The notes beneath the pieces are model-generated. The model saw only the letters and a program-made list of their open reading frames with translations. It ran no database searches and was not told the DNA's origin. From the NCBI RefSeq assembly GCF_023898315.1, contig NC_064621.1, positions 17,296,501 to 17,360,500 on the forward strand: DNA of 64,000 nt, read 5' to 3'. The DNA is from Schistocerca nitens. Taxonomy: Eukaryota; Arthropoda; Insecta; Orthoptera; Acrididae. The translations under genes and the position numbers were made by a program. This document shows, one piece after another, positions 45,653-56,702 of this stretch; the stretch's first letter is position 1; each line of letters starts with the position of its first letter.

Positions 45653-46230
45653 ACGCTAACAGTTGTTGACGGTGTACGCAATGAGAACTGAAACATAATG
45701 AACGCAACAATAGCATCAGAAGAATAATAAGCAAACTAAAGAAACATTCACAGTTTGATACGTGCAACGGCGGTACACTATAATATCATTTAGGTCAACA
45801 GAAATTGAGTGCGTATGAAGGACGATTTCTCGTTTCCTATGGCATATGGCTACAACATTTGTGAGTACAGACGCGGTTATCAAAACCCGCAGCGAGCCTC
45901 TGCTCTGGCTGTCACCGGAAAATTGGTCGGGCCTACTAAACGGCGCAGCAGTGAAAACGTTTTAATTGAGCCACAATTTAATTTTGGCCGCCCGCACGCC
46001 CGCATCTCTGTAGCGCCGTATCTTCTCCTGACCGCAAAAAACACACGCAACTGGATTCGTTTCACGAGCGCCGCAGGTAATCACATTTGCAAATGAATGC
46101 GAGACTGCCGCTGTAGAATAAATACTAACAGGACGTGGGAGGGTCTGACGGGAGATATCAGACACGTTATTATTTTGAGACTCCTTGCACCTAATTTACG
46201 TATCGCCATCATGCCTCAAACCTGATTCTA
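45653..46230. other. Unassigned DNA with AT-core motifs
   Basis: No gene supported. Contains TTTTAATTGAGCCACAATTT (about 45959) next to a CpG-rich stretch, and the 12-bp palindrome CATTTGCAAATG at 46084-46095. Confidence 0.4.
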
Positions 46231-47298
46231 CACGGTGCAGTTACATTAATACGATCACAGCCAATGTTCGACATCAACGTGCAATAACCACTCACAGGCA
46301 GTGGAGGGTGCCTATAAGGTGTAGGAGGGACTCTGGAAACAGTGCAGTCGTTGTTGCAATGCGGGAACGGAGCGATTTATCTGACGTCGAAGTGGGCGCG
46401 TTCGTTTGCTACCAGGGCAAGGGCGAAGCATTTCCGAAACTGTTAAGTTTGTAATAGTATTGACTTGCCGCCGTGGTAAAAGTATACCTAGCGTGGCAAG
46501 ATGGCGCTATCCAAAAGCGCCGTGTCAACTGTGATGCACCACGGGCCATAGAAAACAGGGGAGAGCGACGGCGTCGGAAATGTGCACCGGCGAATAGCCT
46601 ATTACCTGACGAGCAACTGACCACCTAGAAGAACCGTGGGCCTATCAACGAAAGTTGCTGACTGTGGTCTTCCGCAGCAAGTGTCTACTCTATGCATCCA
46701 TGTTGGCCAATGTTGATGGGTGAGGCAGGCAGAAATTTGCACGCCAGTAGTGCAACTAGACGTCCACTAGGTGGCGACAAGTAGAGTCCTGACATGAATC
46801 ACGTCTCATGCTCCATACGACGTGAGACGTCTGAAACCGAACACCCCGTAACAAACACTGGAAGGGTCCAGGCCAGAGCCATTCCCTGGACGATTCCGTC
46901 GTTCTGCAAGGACGTATGCTTATATTCTTCATGTCCATCCCTAGATGCAGTCTGTTCTGCTGGAAGATACCACTGTGCAAGGAAAAACAGTGAAACGTGT
47001 CACACAGCTCCTAGTGTGCGTGCGTCGATGTAAAAGCGCCAGGATGAGTTTGCCGAACTCCCCTGCCACCAGACTACCCAGATTTAAACTCAGTCGAATA
47101 TCTGTGCGACCATCGCAATTGAGCTGTTACTGCCGTGGATCTTCAGCCGAGAAACTTAACCTGAGTCGGCCACCGCACTGGAGTCGGCATGGTTCCACTT
47201 CCCTGTCGGCACCTTCCGGAACCCAAACGAATCTCTTCCTGTACGTTTCGCAGCGGTACGCGCTGCAAAAGGTGGTTATTCACCCTTTTCGCAGATGA
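46231..47298 (+). pseudogene. Tc1-like transposase relic
   Basis: The plus strand starts a helix-turn-helix region at about 46359 (MRERSDLSDVEVGAFVCYQG, then KLLSL before a stop). It continues in shifting frames through a MNHVSCSIR-like remnant of the first catalytic block near 46794 and CVRRCKSARMSLPNSPATR near 47010 (family LPWPP region), and ends RNPNESLPVRFAAVRAAKGG, the family C-terminal signature, near 47275. No frame is continuous and no catalytic triad survives. Confidence 0.72.
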
Positions 47299-47606
47299 TG
47301 ACATCAACGAGACTGAACAGAGTATTTTTACCAGCACAAAAGACAATATTGCAACTACAACTATATACATAATACATGTATACGTATAAAATTCGAGTTC
47401 GCTGCTGCATGGGAAATAGCTAAACAACATAAGGGTTAACAATGAGCATGTTAGCTGTTTGACCAAAATTCTTGCACCACTTCTTTTTCAAAGTTCATAT
47501 TGCATTCACGAAACCCATTCTATAAAGTTCGGGTACGCCCATGATGGGCGATAATTGACCAACGTAAGGGCGTTGAAACACCAGAGCGAGTATTTTCCAA
47601 TGAATT
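47299..47606. other. Unassigned DNA
   Basis: Short stretch with nothing recognised, ending in the left duplication of the next SINE (47596-47606). Confidence 0.4.
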
Positions 47607-47802
47607 GGTTCAAATGGCTCTAAGCACTATGGGACTTAACATCTGAGATTCATCAGTCTCACAGAACTTAGAACTACTTAAACCTAACCAACCTAAGGCC
47701 ATCACACACATCCATGCCCGAGGCAGGATTCGAACCTGCGACCGTAGCGGTCGCGCGGTTCCAGAGTGTAGCGCCTAGAACCGCTCGGCCACTCTGGCCG
47801 GC
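47607..47802 (-). mobile_element. tRNA-headed SINE, family A
   Basis: Near-perfect 11-bp duplication TCCAATGAATT (47596-47606) and TCCAAGGAATT (47803-47813). Complete minus-strand copy: GCCGGCCAGAGTGGCCGAGC head, GGTTCGAATCC box B, AGAGCCATTTGAACCA tail. Confidence 0.94.
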
Positions 47803-47813
47803 TCCAAGGAATT

Positions 47814-49659
47814 ACTCACATTTGGGGCAATACATTTTCAAACGGAGACTGGAGTGCAGCCTAAACAAATGAGACCTCATACGTTATCACCAACTTTAGG
47901 TTTAGACCAACTTGAAAGTTACGTTCATTTCGAGAATACAGTTCCTTCCTGCAACTGAAAAAAGAGTATTTTTTATCCCCCCCCCCCCTTTCATCATCAC
48001 TCACATGCTTTCTTCATTCAAGATGTGATGATCGATACTATCTACCTTTCTAAGCTTTTGTCGACTGGTTCGTTAGCGTATTAGCTGTAGCCGGCCCCGG
48101 GATGGCGTGGGGCGGCTTCTTTGTTAGGACGCCGAATCACTGAGGAGCGAGACTGGGTGGCAGGACGATGAGCCCCAGGAAAAAGCGGCTGTCAGCGTTA
48201 ACACTAGATCCAACTTACAAAATTATTTGTGCAGCATGACCCTGCCTGTATTGTGCATTGCCGCTGCGCCGGCAAGTTACGTCGGACGAAGCTTGTCCAT
48301 CTCGCAATAATTCGACATAATACTCGTAGTTATTTAAGAACAAGGAGGGTCCAGAACATGAAAATATGTTTTAGCACATTCTCAGCAGTACTATCGCATT
48401 TTCCGTAATGTGTAAACAGGGGAGGGGTGCGGGGTACTTTATGACCATTAAAAAAATGTAAAAAAATACAGATTTCGATAATTAGCGTTGAGTTTTATTC
48501 ATAACATACTTTTTAAAGGTATATAAATGTGTAAGAAGTGTCCTGAATTTGAAAATAAGAATGCGTAATTTGTTAAGTTACACCGACTAAGTTTTTGGGA
48601 TTATATTTAACTCAATAATCTGCTATGAGAAATCATTAGAATCAAAAATATATATTTTACAAGTTTAAACCAGGAAGTTCGTGGCTAGATTACAAACTTT
48701 TCCAGAGGTGGACATTAAGTGTCCTTGCCCCTCGCTTAGCACTGTGATGGTTTCTCCAAACATCGACAAGCCGAGATTTCCGGCCCGCAGCAGCTAATCC
48801 AATGTTCCATCTTACCTTCTCACAAATTCTCCCTTCAACCTGGTAGCGATGCTGCACAGCGCACTGAGGTCTTTGAGACTAGAGTGACGCAGCAAGCTGG
48901 TTATCTCTACTGATTTCTTCGGCCTGCGGCTTCAAACAGAAAGTGTAGCGAGTCACGTATTTGTTTCTGGAGTTTTGTCGAGCACGGATTGCCTACGTGA
49001 AGAATCGCAGAGCGCCAGGTTGTCGCAAATACCGCGCACAAAGCTTATTCTGTAAGAAAGGGAAAAATTTCCAAGTTCATCAGAGCACTTAGGTTTTAAG
49101 CACTCTCCTGTTTAGGAGGAAGCTCATGTAGAAGCAAGTAGCTTTTACATATCTTATGTAGAAGCAGTTTTTGTAAAGCTTATTTTCTCTTCCTCGGTCG
49201 GCACTTTATTTCCGAAGGTAGATCGAACACTTGGCCTGGTGACCTAAGCCTCTGATTTAGGTTTATTTCACTCACCAACTGCCTTTGTAAAAATGATGTG
49301 TACCTGATACTGTACAATGCTTCGACGTGTTTTCTTCTGGTGTATAACTATCCGCTGCTAAGTGCAATCTGCTGCTAGCGGTAATGAAGTTAGGTGACTG
49401 AAAACAAGTGTCGTATACAGAGCTTCGCTCACTCTGAGGTCTCGCCGTAGAAGTGTATTGAAAATCATTCTACGTCACCGACTGTGGCACAGCCGAAGCA
49501 GCCGCTTCGAGCTCACTTTATCTATTAGGGAACACGTTTTGCTGTACACAGCAAGTCTGTACCGGCTCTGCAATGCCGTGGTGGTGATACAGGGCTCCTA
49601 TAAAGAAGAGAAATTTCGAGGTGCGTTCAATAGGTAATGAAACACTTTTTTTTTTTTTT
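47814..49659. other. Unassigned DNA
   Basis: A C-run near 47979-47990 and a T-run at about 49647-49661. No gene or recognised family. Confidence 0.5.
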
Positions 49660-49816
49660 TGGAAGGTAGGAGACGAGGTACTGGCAGAAGTAAAGCTGTG
49701 AGTACCGGGCGTGAGTCGTGCTTCGGTAGCTCAGTTGGTAGAGCACTTGCCCGCGAAAGCAAAGGTCCCGAGTTCGAGTCTCGGTCGGGCACACAGTTTT
49801 AATCTGCCAGGAAGTT
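49660..49816 (+). mobile_element. tRNA-like repeat, family D
   Basis: Reads GGAAGGTAGGAGACGAGGTA..., then a tRNA-like section GCTTCGGTAGCTCAGTTGGT (box A) to GAGTTCGAGTCTCGG (box B), and ends CAGTTTTAATCTGCCAGGAA. The anticodon-loop region is irregular and the position before the anticodon is not T, so it is unlikely to be a working tRNA gene. It abuts a mariner relic. Confidence 0.85.
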
Positions 49817-49849
49817 TATTGTGGTACATCGTGGAATATTCCCACTTCA

Positions 49850-50640
49850 GCCCCTATCGTTTCACGAGGTTCCGATAGGTGGCGGCGGTATTCGTGGCCT
49901 TCAAAATGGCGTCTGTAACGGAGGTTCGTTCCAAGCAGAGAGCTGTCATCGAGTTTCTTTTGGCAGAAAAGCAGAGCATCGCAGACATTCACTTGCGCTT
50001 GCACGACGTCTACGAAGACCTGCCGGTGAATAAACGCACGGCGAGCTGTTGGGCGCGTCAGCCGCCGGCGCCCTAACACGCACCACCTGCCGCTCGCACC
50101 TGTCGGACACCTCGCGCCACGCCTGCACGTGTGCGCCGCCGCCGGCTTCCTCGCCGCCCAGCAGAACACCGGCTGTGTGCAGTCCCCTGCGCAGTACGTG
50201 GCTCATCGCCTCAACATTTGTCAGACATCGGCACCGCGGCACCTCTGCCCAGCGCCGCACCCTCAGCCAGTAAAGTCATGGCGGCGCTCGTGGTGCGACT
50301 GTCAACTCTGAAGTGTATTGTGTTACCCTCTGGAGAGTGAAGAAACGACTTCAGCGTGTTCGTCGAACGAACTTCTCCTTCTCCACAAGTCTTCACACAC
50401 GAGAGGAGCTCACAAAACTTCACTGCGTTGTTCTTCCACATCCACCGTACAGCCCTGATATCGCTCCGACTGACTGCAATCTGTTCGGCCCAGTGAGTGA
50501 TGCACTCCGCGGGAAGCAGCACGTGGCCGACAGGGAGATTTTGATGCAGCAGGACGTTCACTTCGAGGTCTGCCAACACAGTGGCACCGTGTGGGCATAC
50601 AGGCTCTCCCAATGAGGTGGCATAAAGCGGTTGCATTGAA
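49850..50640 (+). mobile_element. Mariner-type transposon relic split by GC-rich DNA
   Basis: The N-terminal part lies at 49906-50055 and the C-terminal part at about 50275-50615. The 50056-50270 segment between them is GC-rich and does not read as transposase in any frame. Ends are not resolved. Confidence 0.75.
49906..50615 (+). pseudogene. Mariner transposase relic
   Basis: ATG 49906 begins MASVTEVRSKQRAVIEFLLA, then IADIHLRLHDVYEDLPVNKR, the Mos1-like N-terminal helix-turn-helix. Homology then stops near TASCWAR. It resumes as KVMAALVVRLSTLKCIVLPS in frame 1 and, after a stop and a shift, LHTREELTKLHCVVLPHPPY SPDIAPTDCNLFG in frame 3, which keeps the third catalytic Asp (APTD) of mariner. 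The first and second catalytic aspartates, normally between these parts, are absent. It is non-functional. Confidence 0.8.
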
Positions 50641-51199
50641 CGCAGAATATGTTGAGAAATAGAGTATTGTAGTCGAAGGACTGCGGAATAATATGTTGCA
50701 CTGTAATCCTGAATGAAACAAACTGCTTTAAGAAAAGAACTGTTGCTTCACTTATTGAATCCCGTTAGAATTAGATCTCAACATCCTGAAGGAGGTGGCT
50801 CCTAGTTTTGGATCGGCAGCAGTCCGTAAAACTCGTTAGATTTCAACCCGCTAATGTTTCGTTTCCAGCCGCTGCCAACATTGACGGTGTAACAGTACAG
50901 TACCTGTGTGTTCCGTTGCTGATACGAACTGAGTGTCGTGCTGTGCCATGTGAAGCCTTTAAGCACGTATGTTGTGCCAGCAGTACGTGGCCAAAGTGCT
51001 GCTCGTTCCCCCTCACCGCGCCCACCGGTTCGGTCTGTGGAGTCTGCTTCCTGCGCTCCCGACATCCCCATAAGAATTCGTTCAGGACGCCGTGAACGTC
51101 CTGCAGGTGTTTCTCCAACGCTAGCGGCACCAAAGCCACCAATCCGATAAATGCTCCTTTCGGTTCTTGCAGAAGAAAAGGAAGAAGAAACGGAAGCAG
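50641..51199. other. Unassigned DNA
   Basis: Overlapping short ORFs on both strands (50802-51251 minus, 50808-51095 plus) without recognisable motifs. Confidence 0.4.
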
Positions 51200-51470
51200 T
51201 CGCTAACTTGGACAGGGACCGGCTGAAGCGCGCGCCGCAGCCTGCACTCAATTATTCGGCGACGCGGCGCGGCGCGGCGATGCGAATCGCATCGGCGCTC
51301 TTTGTGCGCGGCGCGGCGCGGCCCGCCTCGCGGCTAATTGCCAATCTGCCTTCTGCGGCGCTGCAGCCGACGAGCGGCGCGCTGTTGCCGTGGCGACGGC
51401 GAGGGGGCGACGCGCCTCGTCGACACGCGTCAGTAGGACACTTCTCAGTACCCCCGTACGCTATCTAAAG
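51200..51470. promoter_or_regulatory. Second CpG-rich block, candidate regulatory element
   Basis: GCGCGGCGCGGC-type sequence with dense CG dinucleotides. It contains TCAATTATTCGGCGACGCGG, which resembles TCATTTATTCGCAACCGCGG in the 35-kb island, and GGCTAATTGCCAATC, a homeodomain-type core. The function is inference; no transcript is evident. Confidence 0.45.
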
Positions 51471-51565
51471 ATCTCCTCCTAACCGCTACTTCTGTTCCCC
51501 CTAAACCTTCAATCTGAAACGTGAGCTGCGTATACAACCAAGTGACAGAACTCATTGGATACCTC

Positions 51566-52137
51566 TTAATATGGTGTCGGACGTTCTTTAGCAGGACGCA
51601 GTGCAGACAATCGACGTGGCACGGACTCGACAAGTCGGAAGTCCACTGCAGAAAGATTGGCCCGTGTTGCCTCTTTAGTCGTCCATAAATGCGAAAGTGT
51701 TACCGATGAAGGATTTTGTATTCGAACTGATTTCTCAATTATGTTCCATAAATGTTCGACCGCATTCGTGTCGACCGATACGAGTGGCCAAATCGTTCGC
51801 TCAAATTTTCTTCACACCATCTGCGAATAGCTGTGGCCCAGAGAGATAGCACATCATCATCGATAAAAGATTCGTCGTTGTTTGGGAACGTCGAGTCCAT
51901 AAATGACTGCAACCTGTCTCCAAGTAGCCAAACACAGCTACTGTCAGTCAGTAATCAGTCAGACCAGATGGCCCAGTCCATTCCATGCAAACACAGCCCA
52001 CAACATTATGGAGCCGCAACTAGCTTGCAAAGCCTCTTCTTGACAACTTGGGTCCACGGCTTTGTAGGTTCTGTGCCACAATCGAACCTACCATCAGCTC
52101 TTACCAACTTATCTGTCCACAGCAGGCGTTTTGTACA
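51566..52137 (-). pseudogene. Tc1-like transposase C-terminal relic
   Basis: The minus strand reads RVWHRTYKAVDPSCQEEALQ, SIMLWAVFAWNGLGHLV (the WG-F-W-GLG block), then after stops VEHLWNIIEKSVRIQ (third catalytic Glu retained in NAVEHLW), and ends SVPRRLSALRPAKERPTPY with a stop at 51568-51566. The first catalytic block is missing beyond 52137, and the second (QQDN) lies in the degraded stretch near 51850. Several stops make it inactive. Confidence 0.82.
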
Positions 52138-52149
52138 ATTATAACTGTG

Positions 52150-54149
52150 TGCTTAAATAATGGAATTTTATTAAATGTGTTTGTTTATATATGTATTGTA
52201 CAATATAAAAGACACAGCGATTCCCCTCCGCTACGGAAATGTTGTGGCGCGAGCTAAAAGGTGGAATTGGCTCTCAGGCTGAGCGGAAAGCGAGGGAGCA
52301 CAGTAGGGAGTGAGTGGCCGGCAGCTGTGGAATCGACACCGCAGGCGGCGAGTCAGGCGTTCGGTATGTTTGAACGGCCACGGATATGCTTACTGCTATA
52401 AAAGGGGCCTCTCGCTTCGGGAATAGCTCCAAAATTAATATTTACGTCGCCAAGAAGAAATTAAACAGAGCATTAATCCGCCAGAGCAGAGCTCAAGTAG
52501 CCGCCATATACTCGCCACCGCTATTGCGCCACTGCTCCAACAACTTCAGGAGGTTGGAACTGTGTATCAGTATGAACCTGTGTGTTTTCGTGTGGTAAAT
52601 TTTGCAATAATAATCCAAGTGTTTCAAAAACTGGTATTTTAACCATGAAATTTACCTCTTCAATCAACCAAGCAGGGTCCTTTCCTCAATGTATTTACAT
52701 TTGAGTATCCTGTTTGTGAAAGACTGATATTAAGCTATTTTATTTTACGTTGAATTTATGTAAAAGCTCCAATTTACTTTGAATCACTTCTAATTTGCAA
52801 GTGTCGTTGTTTAGTGTTGAACTGTATAAAATTAGTCAGTGAAAATCACTTGCTTCACAAGTGATGTTCTAAAGCATTTGGTTTTGATGCTATCTGAAGT
52901 TGAACTTTTACTTCAAGTCATTTCTGAAGCTGTAGAGAGTATTGTAAATACAAATAATATTAAAACTTTGCAAGATAAATGATCTTATGTGGGGCAGTAA
53001 TTCAGCTGTTATTATAATGAAAATAGTTTCTGAAAAGTATATATAATCTGCTCATAAAAGTAGGGAGAGTTTGTGCCCCCCCACCCACCACCACCCCATT
53101 TCAATCTTTCCTATCAGGAAAATGCCAAACTGGATAGAGTATTTCCTAGGTAAAGAAATCTGAACTATCTATCTTAAAAGAATCTATATAAAAAGAATGT
53201 GTACTGTGTTATTTCATCTTATTTGTGCAGTATATTTGTGTGTTAGTCAAACTTTAATTCTTATCTGGTGCCATTTAGTCTTGTGTATGCCTTTGGGAAC
53301 AATTCCTGTGCTAAATTATTGAAAGGTATAAGTGAAGACTGTGCTTAACAGGGATAAAGTTTTTTTTATTCTGTAATTGCTTGTTTATGCTATTTATAAC
53401 TGCCGCTATTCACTGCGTAGTTCGTCTGCTTATTATTGGTGTTCATTGCACTTTAATGAGAAAGAATGAAAGTTCTTTTTGTAAGAGTAAAGGTAGATTC
53501 ATTCAAAATAATGTTTTCAGATTATTATGCCTAATTAGGCTGGCGACCTATTTATTATTTCATTTACAAAATTTTAATCTTTTTGGTATCTACTAACTGC
53601 TACCATTACGAAATTCACGTTCGGTTGCCTCGGTCTGTTAGGTAACACATGGTCAAAACTTTCAAAATCCTCCCAGAGGGTAACACTTTTGGTTAATTTA
53701 TGCTATATTTGGCAAATGCGCTGCTAGACTGTTGTACTTGGCTTCTTGGTGAAAGGTTGGAAAATGACGTTATCTGGAAACAGTGTAACACACGCACGCA
53801 CGCGCAAAGCCAGTGTTAGTGTTATAAGCCTAATGTCGCTTTGGTTGCATTCGCATGTCAGTACTGCAGAAGAACAACATGCGACTGTCTCCCCAGACTC
53901 TCTATCAACTATATATCGGATACGCTTACGAAAAGAGCATATGTTCATTTGAAGTGTTCTGTTCACCTCTCAAACCATGTAACTTTCATGACTCACCCTG
54001 TATAGGTATCACAATCAATGCTGTTCTTACGTCTGTGTCCTACGTTTTACTTCGTAGTCCTAAAGAGCATAAAATTGGTAGTCCGTCTTTAGAGTAATGT
54101 AGAGTCCGGCCTTTCTGTTCTTGGATCTGGCACCCTGCACCTGGGGAGT
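52150..54149. other. Unassigned AT-rich DNA
   Basis: About 2 kb with no gene or recognised repeat. Short ORFs only. Confidence 0.5.
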
Positions 54150-54960
54150 CTTATACGACCAGCAGAGGATCACCGCTTGGTGTTGGGAATTACAGTTGAA
54201 CGTCAACGTAAATGGACGTAAATTGTCGGCATCTTACGATAACACGATTTCCGAACAGTCACTGGAAGCAGTCACATTCTTTAAATATCTGGGAGTACGC
54301 GTACGCAGCGATTTTAAGTTGAACGACGTCATAAAACTAATCACAGGTATGTCAGATGCCAGACTCAGATTGATTGGAAGAATCCTAAGGAGATGCAGTC
54401 AATCCTCAAAGAAGGTAGCTTAGAAAACCATCGGTCGACCAATAACTGAATATTGCTCGGCAGGCGTGGATATGTAGCAGATGGGGTCAACAGATTAAAT
54501 ATAGAACATCCAAAGAAAAGCAGTGCGTTTTGTTTCTGGTTCATTTAGCGCGAAAGCGTCACGGATATTCTCAGCCAACTCTAACGGCAGACGCTGCAAG
54601 ACAAGGTTTGTGCATCATGGCGTGGGTTATTGCTAAATTTTCCGAGAGCGTACATTCCTAGTAGAGAAACCGATACATTGCTTTCTTCTGATTGTACGTC
54701 GCGAAAAGGCCATGAAAGTAAAATCAGAGAGCCTATAGCTCTCAGGTTTACCAACAATCGTTTTTCTGCGGAGTATTTACGAATGCGACAGGAAAATGGG
54801 GAAGTCACAGCGGTAAAGAAAGTGTTCTCCGCCACACACCATAAGATCTGAACTTCACCGAGGATCGCACACAGGGTATTAGATGGTATTAGATACTCGG
54901 AAAACTGGTGTGGAAGTGGCGAGGAATACGATAAGGCAATCTCCACACTTAGCAGTGGTT
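54150..54960 (+). pseudogene. CR1/jockey-like LINE RT C-terminal relic
   Basis: It reads ITAWCWELQLNVNVNGRKLS, TFFKYLGVRVRSDFKLNDVI and MSDARLRLIGRILRRCSQSS, then a stop. Remnants IEYCSAGVD-like and IQRKAVRFVSGSF follow. The order matches the post-RT region of the relic at 23.9 kb, including the DARLR-IGRI-R motif. The end near 54960 is estimated. Confidence 0.75.
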
Positions 54961-54982
54961 TAATATAATTCTAAATAACCTC

Positions 54983-55185
54983 AAACTTCCTGGCAGATTA
55001 AAACTGTGTGCCCGACCGAGACTCGAACTCGGGACCTTTGCCTTTCACGGGCAAGTGCTCTACCATCAGAGCTACCGAAGCACGACTCACGCCCGGTACT
55101 CACAGCTTTACTTCTGCCAGTATCTCGTCTCCTACCTTCCAAACTTTACAGAAGCTCTCCTGCGAACCTTGCAGGCGGTCTCCGA
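54983..55185 (-). mobile_element. tRNA-like repeat, family D
   Basis: The minus strand matches the 49.7-kb copy: box A TAGCTC with one indel, box B GAGTTCGAGTCTCGG, end CAGTTTTAATCTGCCAGGAA. It extends further on the 5' side (to AAGCTTCTGTAAAGTTTGGA-like sequence on the minus strand). The short plus-strand ORFs across it are by-products. Confidence 0.85.
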
Positions 55186-56079
55186 CACAATGGACGCCGC
55201 ATTTTGTGTAATATAAAGACGTTGTGTGTAGCAATGGATGATCACTCATCTAAGACACAGTGCCGTGTCTAAGTTCTTTGTCGTGATATGCCCGAGGTAC
55301 CTGATATAATACTACACATGGATCAGCTGGCGCACCACAGAGTGTGTGCGTGTGTGTAACGGGTCACTAAACCGTACACCAACCTGTGACACATATTCTG
55401 CCTCTTTCAGTATAAAGCACTGTCAAATAGCAATAGTAGTAGTTCACAATTATAATTTCAAGTTGACTATTTTAGTAATTGTTGAAAGTTATTTGAAATA
55501 CGAAATTTTCCATATTGCGTAAAGAATAGCTTCCTGATGAAATGGTACGTCGTCGGGTGCACATAATAGAAGAAGCCTAAGTAAATGCCCCTAATGTTAA
55601 ATTTTCAAGATCCAGAATTTAACGACATGTATGTTGTTGGAAATAGGGAAATAGTTTTGAATCATTCTTTTTGATTTCAAATGTTTTTACATAATTTTTT
55701 CTCTTTTTCTTAAGAGCATACAAGCCTCATGTTATGTGCAGAAGACCGAACGAAGAGTGTATTTTCAGAAGTAACGGTGAAATTGTAAGTGATCAAGTAC
55801 ATATGTCCATGTACCTAATAGTGTCCATTCATGCAGTGGATTGCGTATACAACATAAAATGCTTAATCTCAAAAGAGCTGATGTTTATGTCGAGAAAGTA
55901 TTGTTTATTCCATTCCGTAAAACACGTCAAGAAATTGATACTCAGAATTTGTCTGGTACTTTTAGAGAATACATTAGACGATACGGTAAGTCACGCGGGT
56001 AAAATAACTAGTAATGGCAGAGCAGCTGTTTGTGTAAACTGTGTACATCACAACAGGTAATCATCATAGTAATATCGTA
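55186..56079. other. Unassigned DNA
   Basis: One 108-codon plus-strand ORF (55734-56060) has a protein-like look but no motif I recognise. Confidence 0.4.
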
Positions 56080-56520
56080 CAGCCCCTTTCCGCTTACTCT
56101 TGCCTGATTCGCTGAAAATAACCTCTAAACTGAACTTTCAATCGTCCGAACACCACCCTTTACCCACTCCCTCGCAGGTATTCTGTCGACATTCAACATG
56201 CTCTCAATGTCTAAATATAACGTCTCTGTGGCATACATACCATCACATCATACTCCATTCCACCTTATCTGAAATTCCGTTTGATCGCATATTGTTCATT
56301 AGCTGGTAATACGGAACTGTATAAAATGCATCCCGGAAGTCAAGGAAGGCCGCATCAGAATCAGCACGGGTATTTACTGCCTTCTGGGTCTCGTAGGCAG
56401 ACACAAACGACTGAAATTCACCCGATCGTTGTTTGTGGGACGCATTTTGATTTCCACTGAGGAGATTTTCGGTCTCCTGAAATGTCGGAGCAAGCGACTA
56501 TAAAACCTAGTCTAAAATTC
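56080..56520 (-). pseudogene. LINE reverse transcriptase scrap
   Basis: The minus strand reads AAFLDFRDAFYTVPYYQLMN near 56350-56290, matching the RT block with the first catalytic Asp (FLDFRKAFDTVPY in relatives; the second conserved Asp is Tyr here). It continues NMRSNGISDKVEWSMM. Only this block is clear. Confidence 0.65.
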
Positions 56521-56702
56521 TGCAGCAAGGTGATGTGAGCGGTATAGCCGTGATGATGAGCGCGTCTATGCGGCGACCTCTCACCATAGCGGGACTCACC
56601 TGTACACTTTTGTAGATACTGACACGCTTAGCTCCTCCTGCAACCTACGACAGACTGTAGCGAAAAGAGGGGCAAATTTTTTCCTATACTCTATCTAGAA
56701 GG

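Noticed and set aside
49722-49797. Possible tRNA gene (boxes A and B both present)
   Set aside because: The anticodon arm is irregular, the position before the anticodon is not T, and the same sequence with the same non-tRNA tail recurs at 39.5 and 55.0 kb. It is a tRNA-derived repeat.
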